Part shown: in pieces, positions 61,126-64,000 of the stretch
Layout of the letters: every line of letters starts with the position of its first letter
Position numbering within the stretch: the stretch's first letter is position 1
Source: Nitrospira sp.
GTDB taxonomy: Bacteria; Nitrospirota; Nitrospiria; Nitrospirales; Nitrospiraceae
Direction: 5' to 3'
Length of the DNA stretch: 64,000 bases
Assembly (NCBI GenBank): GCA_022843785.1
Contig: JALHMZ010000009.1
Span: 1 to 64,000 of the forward strand
Notes under the pieces: model-generated
Database searches by the model: none
What the model saw: only the letters and a program-made list of their open reading frames with translations
What the model was told of the DNA's origin: nothing
Made by a program: the position numbers and the translations under genes

Positions 61126-62340
61126 ATGCTATCGACTTCATCCACGACCCCGTTGTCAGCGGCTTCCTGCACGACCCTTCCCACCGTACTGGTCGTCGAC
61201 GACGAACCGGTGTCGCGTACCGCGATGGCCGCTCGTCTCAAGCGGCTCGGCTATCGGGTTCTCCAGGCCGAGGACGGCAAGGCAGGACTGGAAGTGCTCC
61301 GCCATGAGCGTCCCGATCTGACCATTCTCGACTGGATGATGCCGGAGCTGGACGGGCCCGCGTTCTGTGAGGAGGTCCGCCGGGACCCGGCCATCCAGTC
61401 CAGTCAGATTCTGATGATGACCAGCCACGATCAGCCGGAGCAGATCGCCGAAGGACTGGCTCGTGGTGCGGATGATTTTCTCAGTAAAGCTGCCAGCCGC
61501 CAGGAAATCGACGCAAGGGTGAAAGCCGGCCTGCGAGCCGCGGGCCTCGTGCGGATGCTGGAGCAGACGACTCTAGAAATCCGGCGCAAGCAGGAGATCC
61601 TCGAGCATGAGTTGCAGTCAGCGGCCAGGTATGTCACCTCGCTGTTGCCGCCACCCGGACTGATCCTTCCACAGGTGCAGTTGGCCTATGAATACAAACC
61701 GGCGCTGACACTGGGAGGAGATCTGTTCAACGTCTTGGTATGGGACAATGACCAGGTCGGACTCTATCTGCTGGATGCTTCCGGGCACGGGGTCGCGCCG
61801 GCGCTCCGGTCTGCCGCTTTATCGACATTTCTGCGAGGCGGAGGCCTGCGGCATCAAGTGGGATCGAGAGATCCCGGTAGCATCCTGACCGAAGCCAACA
61901 AGCAGTTCCCGTTATCGGAGGACGGCAACTATTTCACCATCGTCTTCGTACGCTTGGATCTCAGGTCCCAGACACTCTCGTTTGCGTCGGCCGGCCATAA
62001 CGGGGCGTTTCTCCATCACCGGTCAGGCGACGTGACGCGGTTGCAGAACAGCACCTTACCGCTTGGGTTTTGTGTGCCCCATAACTATGAGACCGTCCAG
62101 CTGTCCGTCCCCTTTGCACCCGGCGACCGCCTCTATCTGTTCAGCGACGGTATCTATGAGGTCCCGGCATCCTCCGGCGAACTATGGGGCGATCGACGAT
62201 TCGTTGAAACCGTGGTGGAGATGGGGCAGCGCCCGATGTCCGAAGTGATCGCGAACACGGTCGAGCGGGCCGCCCGGTGGCTGGGCCAGGATGAGTTTCC
62301 CGACGATGTCGCGGTGATGGGGATCGAGCTTGTCGGATGA
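61126..62340 (+). CDS. Receiver-SpoIIE (PP2C) serine phosphatase
   Basis: A 404-residue protein. The N-terminal receiver has TVLVVDDEPVSRTAMAARL, phospho-Asp in LTILDWMMPELDGPAF, and Lys in DDFLSKAASR. A coiled-coil linker (ILEHELQSAARYVTSLLPPP) leads to the SpoIIE phosphatase domain with LTLGGDLFNVLVWDNDQVGL, LLDASGHGVAPALRSAAL, TIVFVRLDLRS, LYLFSDGIYEV and FPDDVAVMGIELV. Phosphorylation of the receiver probably switches the phosphatase on, which would dephosphorylate a STAS protein such as that at 60610. ATG 61126 follows AGGAGGAGCA. Confidence 0.92.
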   Translation: MLSTSSTTPLSAASCTTLPTVLVVDDEPVSRTAMAARLKRLGYRVLQAEDGKAGLEVLRHERPDLTILDWMMPELDGPAFCEEVRRDPAIQSSQILMMTSHDQPEQIAEGLARGADDFLSKAASRQEIDARVKAGLRAAGLVRMLEQTTLEIRRKQEILEHELQSAARYVTSLLPPPGLILPQVQLAYEYKPALTLGGDLFNVLVWDNDQVGLYLLDASGHGVAPALRSAALSTFLRGGGLRHQVGSRDPGSILTEANKQFPLSEDGNYFTIVFVRLDLRSQTLSFASAGHNGAFLHHRSGDVTRLQNSTLPLGFCVPHNYETVQLSVPFAPGDRLYLFSDGIYEVPASSGELWGDRRFVETVVEMGQRPMSEVIANTVERAARWLGQDEFPDDVAVMGIELVG

Positions 62341-62374
62341 TGTGTCGATGAATGCAGGAGGAGGAAGCGGGACA

Positions 62375-62734
62375 ATGAGCGATGATCGGATTTTCAATCT
62401 CGAGGAGGCGCTGGCGCGAGCCGATCACGATCGCGAGTTGTTCCTGACGATGGCGGAATTGTTTCTGGAGCATGGTCCGAAAGATTTGGCCGAGATCAAG
62501 ACGGCGCTGGACATCTGTGATGCCGCCGCCGTGGGGCGGTCCGCGCACCGTTTGAAAGGGGCCGTGCTGCAATTTTGTGCGCCGGTCGTGCTGGAAGCGG
62601 CCAAGCGGATGGAAGAGGCGGGGAAAGCCGGCGACGTGGCGGCTGGGGCAGCGCTCTATGGCGAACTGAAGGCCGAACTGTCTGACCTGGTCGAGGCGCT
62701 TCGTCGGACGATTGAGAAAGGAATGGCCGCATGA
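62375..62734 (+). CDS. Histidine phosphotransfer (Hpt) protein
   Basis: A 119-residue stand-alone Hpt domain. The phospho-His lies in VGRSAHRLKGAVLQFCAP, and the helices before and after match the four-helix bundle. GGAGGAGGAAG is well spaced before ATG 62375. The stop overlaps the ATG of the next gene (ATGA). It could pass phosphate between the hybrid kinase at 10168 or CheA and the receivers at 61126 and 62731. Confidence 0.88.
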   Translation: MSDDRIFNLEEALARADHDRELFLTMAELFLEHGPKDLAEIKTALDICDAAAVGRSAHRLKGAVLQFCAPVVLEAAKRMEEAGKAGDVAAGAALYGELKAELSDLVEALRRTIEKGMAA

Positions 62735-63630
62735 AGGCTTCGAATTCTTCCTGCCAGGTGCTGGTGGTCGATACCTCGGAGGAGAGCCACACGAGTATAG
62801 CCCGCTATGTGAAGGGGAGGGGAGTGGTCGTGATGGCGGCGCCCGATCCCTCTGCCGCGCTAGCGGCGATCGAGCGGGCGGTGCCGGATGTCGTGATTAC
62901 CGATTTGTTTCTTCCCGATGGCGCCGGTCTTGCGTTGACCAGGGAGATCAGGAGCCGCCATGAATCGTGTCCCGTAATTGTGATGGCCACGGATGCGCCG
63001 GAGTCGGTGGTTGTGCAGGCGCTTCGCGATGGCGCGGTGGACTACCTGCACAAACCGATCGCCGAAGAAGAGTTGGCCCATGCCCTGTACCGCGCACGGA
63101 ACCTGCTGCCGGGAAATCTGGCGGATCTATCCGGGGTCCGCAGATCGGAGCATCGGTTGATCGTGGACTCTGACCCGATTCACGTGCCGGGGGTGATTTC
63201 TTGGCTGATGAAAACAACCGCGTCGATGCTGTCCGAGATGCAGCGGTTGCACTTGCGCGGGGCGCTGCAGGAATTGCTGATCAATGCGGTCGAACACGGC
63301 AATCTCGAAATTCCCTATCAGGAAAAGGAGCAGGCGCTGGCCAAAGGCGAGTACGAGACGCTGCTTGCTCAGCGTCTTGGCCAATCCAGGCTTAAGAACA
63401 GGCATGTCACCATTCATGTTTTCTACGTGAAAGAGGCCAAGAGCCTGCTCTATCGCATTGCCGACGAGGGAGCCGGTTTTCAGTGGCGGAGCATTCTCAA
63501 CCAATCTCAGGGGGCTAGTCGTACGGAAGCCGTCAACGGCCGAGGGATCTTTCTCACACGGTCGCTTTTTCAGAATCTCTCCTACAACGATCAGGGCAAC
63601 GAAGTGACGCTCACCATTCCCCTGGGCTGA
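62731..63630 (+). CDS. Receiver-HATPase protein (RsbW-like partner-switching kinase candidate)
   Basis: A 299-residue protein. The N-terminal receiver keeps the phospho-Asp (VVITDLFLPDGAGLAL) and Lys (YLHKPIAEEEL), but the usual acidic pair is changed: VLVVDTSEESHT in place of VDDS. The C-terminal half is a HATPase of the anti-sigma type, with ALQELLINAVEHGNLEI (N box), IADEGAGFQW (G1) and VNGRGIFLTRSLF (G2). No HisKA is present, so it is either a Ser kinase for STAS proteins or a bare regulator. It shares an ATGA overlap with the Hpt gene. Confidence 0.88.
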   Translation: MKASNSSCQVLVVDTSEESHTSIARYVKGRGVVVMAAPDPSAALAAIERAVPDVVITDLFLPDGAGLALTREIRSRHESCPVIVMATDAPESVVVQALRDGAVDYLHKPIAEEELAHALYRARNLLPGNLADLSGVRRSEHRLIVDSDPIHVPGVISWLMKTTASMLSEMQRLHLRGALQELLINAVEHGNLEIPYQEKEQALAKGEYETLLAQRLGQSRLKNRHVTIHVFYVKEAKSLLYRIADEGAGFQWRSILNQSQGASRTEAVNGRGIFLTRSLFQNLSYNDQGNEVTLTIPLG

Positions 63631-63688
63631 GACGCTGCTGCGCGGGACATTGCCGAGTTGATCCGCGGTGCGCGCAGTGTCCGATTTC

Positions 63689-63717
63689 TTGACAGGTTTT
63701 CTAATATCTCATAGCTT
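63689..63717 (+). promoter_or_regulatory. Sigma-70-like promoter before the last response regulator
   Basis: TTGACA at 63689-63694, a 17-nt spacer, and TAGCTT at 63712-63717. The -35 is perfect but the -10 matches TATAAT poorly. It lies 7 nt before the ATG at 63725, which would give a leaderless or very short-leader mRNA, so it is uncertain. Confidence 0.35.
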
Positions 63718-63724
63718 GATAGGC

Positions 63725-64000
63725 ATGCATGGAACGCAGCCCGGCGCGCAGCCCCATATCTGGCTCGTCGAGGACGATGAAGATATGGTCACGCTGCTGC
63801 AGTTTTATCTGGAGCGTGAAGGATATAGGGTTACCGCGACGACCGACGGCCGCCTGGCGAAAGAGGTCATCGAGAGCGCGGAACCGCCCCAATTGGTGCT
63901 CCTGGATGTGATGCTGCCGTATGTCGGAGGGGACGAGTTGCTCAAATACATCCGTAATCATCCCATCTGGTGGAGGGTGCCCATCATCATGCTGACGGCT
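63725..64000 (+). CDS. Response regulator, 3' end outside window
   Basis: The frame from ATG 63725 reads MHGTQPGAQPHIWLVEDDED and runs off the window after PIIMLTA. The acidic pair is in WLVEDDEDMVTLLQFYL, the phospho-Asp in LVLLDVMLPYVGGDELL, and the Thr in IIMLTA. Only 92 residues are visible. It resembles the receivers of OmpR-type and diguanylate-cyclase regulators, so an output domain is expected after 64000. No ribosome site is obvious. Confidence 0.85.
   Translation, partial: MHGTQPGAQPHIWLVEDDEDMVTLLQFYLEREGYRVTATTDGRLAKEVIESAEPPQLVLLDVMLPYVGGDELLKYIRNHPIWWRVPIIMLTA

Overview
The window looks like part of the flagellar, chemotaxis and surface-glycan region of a GC-rich, motile Gram-negative bacterium. 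The family mix resembles Nitrospirota, especially Nitrospira-like nitrite oxidisers: a csrA-fliW pair beside flgL, a large glycosylation island in front of flagellin-flaG-fliD-fliS, and a long che operon rich in response regulators. The taxon is an inference; no marker gene is present. There are no rRNA, tRNA, CRISPR or complete IS elements.

Layout. (1) 1-1588: 3' end of flgL, then csrA and fliW. (2) 1836-10110: a secreted TIG/PPC-repeat protein, translationally coupled to an RHS/YD-repeat protein, then a secreted TPR protein. Two decayed RHS pieces follow, with a MazF/PemK-type toxin-antitoxin pair lying in reverse between them. (3) 10168-16528: a c-di-GMP and phosphorelay block. A degenerate HD-GYP protein and a hybrid histidine kinase are on the minus strand; a canonical HD-GYP protein and a PilZ protein are divergent on the plus strand. 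(4) 16812-40697: a glycan island on the plus strand. It holds a CDP-6-deoxyhexose pathway (rfbF, rfbG, an rfbC-like epimerase), a NovU/TylC-type C-methyltransferase and an NAD-dependent epimerase. It continues with two radical SAM/SPASM enzymes interleaved with FkbM and other methyltransferases, a CmcI-type protein, a glycosyltransferase, a 2094-residue five-domain glycosyltransferase with TPRs, two GT9 proteins and a CgeB/Maf-like protein. (5) 40740-44949: an unknown protein, flagellin, flaG, fliD, fliS and a FliT-like protein. (6) 45158-47635: a diguanylate cyclase, a PilZ protein and a small excisionase-type HTH protein. (7) 47929-63630: cheY, cheZ, motA, motB, a STAS protein, a second CheZ-like protein, cheY, cheA, cheW, an MCP, cheR, cheD, cheB, a STAS protein, a REC-SpoIIE phosphatase, an Hpt protein and a REC-HATPase protein. 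A truncated response regulator ends the window.

How it fits together. Four sigma-28 (FliA)-like promoters can be read before csrA, the canonical HD-GYP gene, flagellin and the first cheY. Two of them, csrA and flagellin, share an identical -35 box and the same 11-nt spacer. CsrA and FliW would control flagellin translation. The glycan island sits directly before flagellin and probably decorates the filament or the cell surface. HD-GYP, GGDEF and PilZ proteins would couple c-di-GMP to motility. The last part of the che operon adds a STAS/phosphatase/kinase-like set resembling a partner-switching module.

The most unusual structural signal is a family of short palindromic elements built from 7-bp tandem repeats. 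They lie between genes and also, in frame, inside the linkers of CheA (twice) and CheB and inside a receiver domain of the hybrid kinase.
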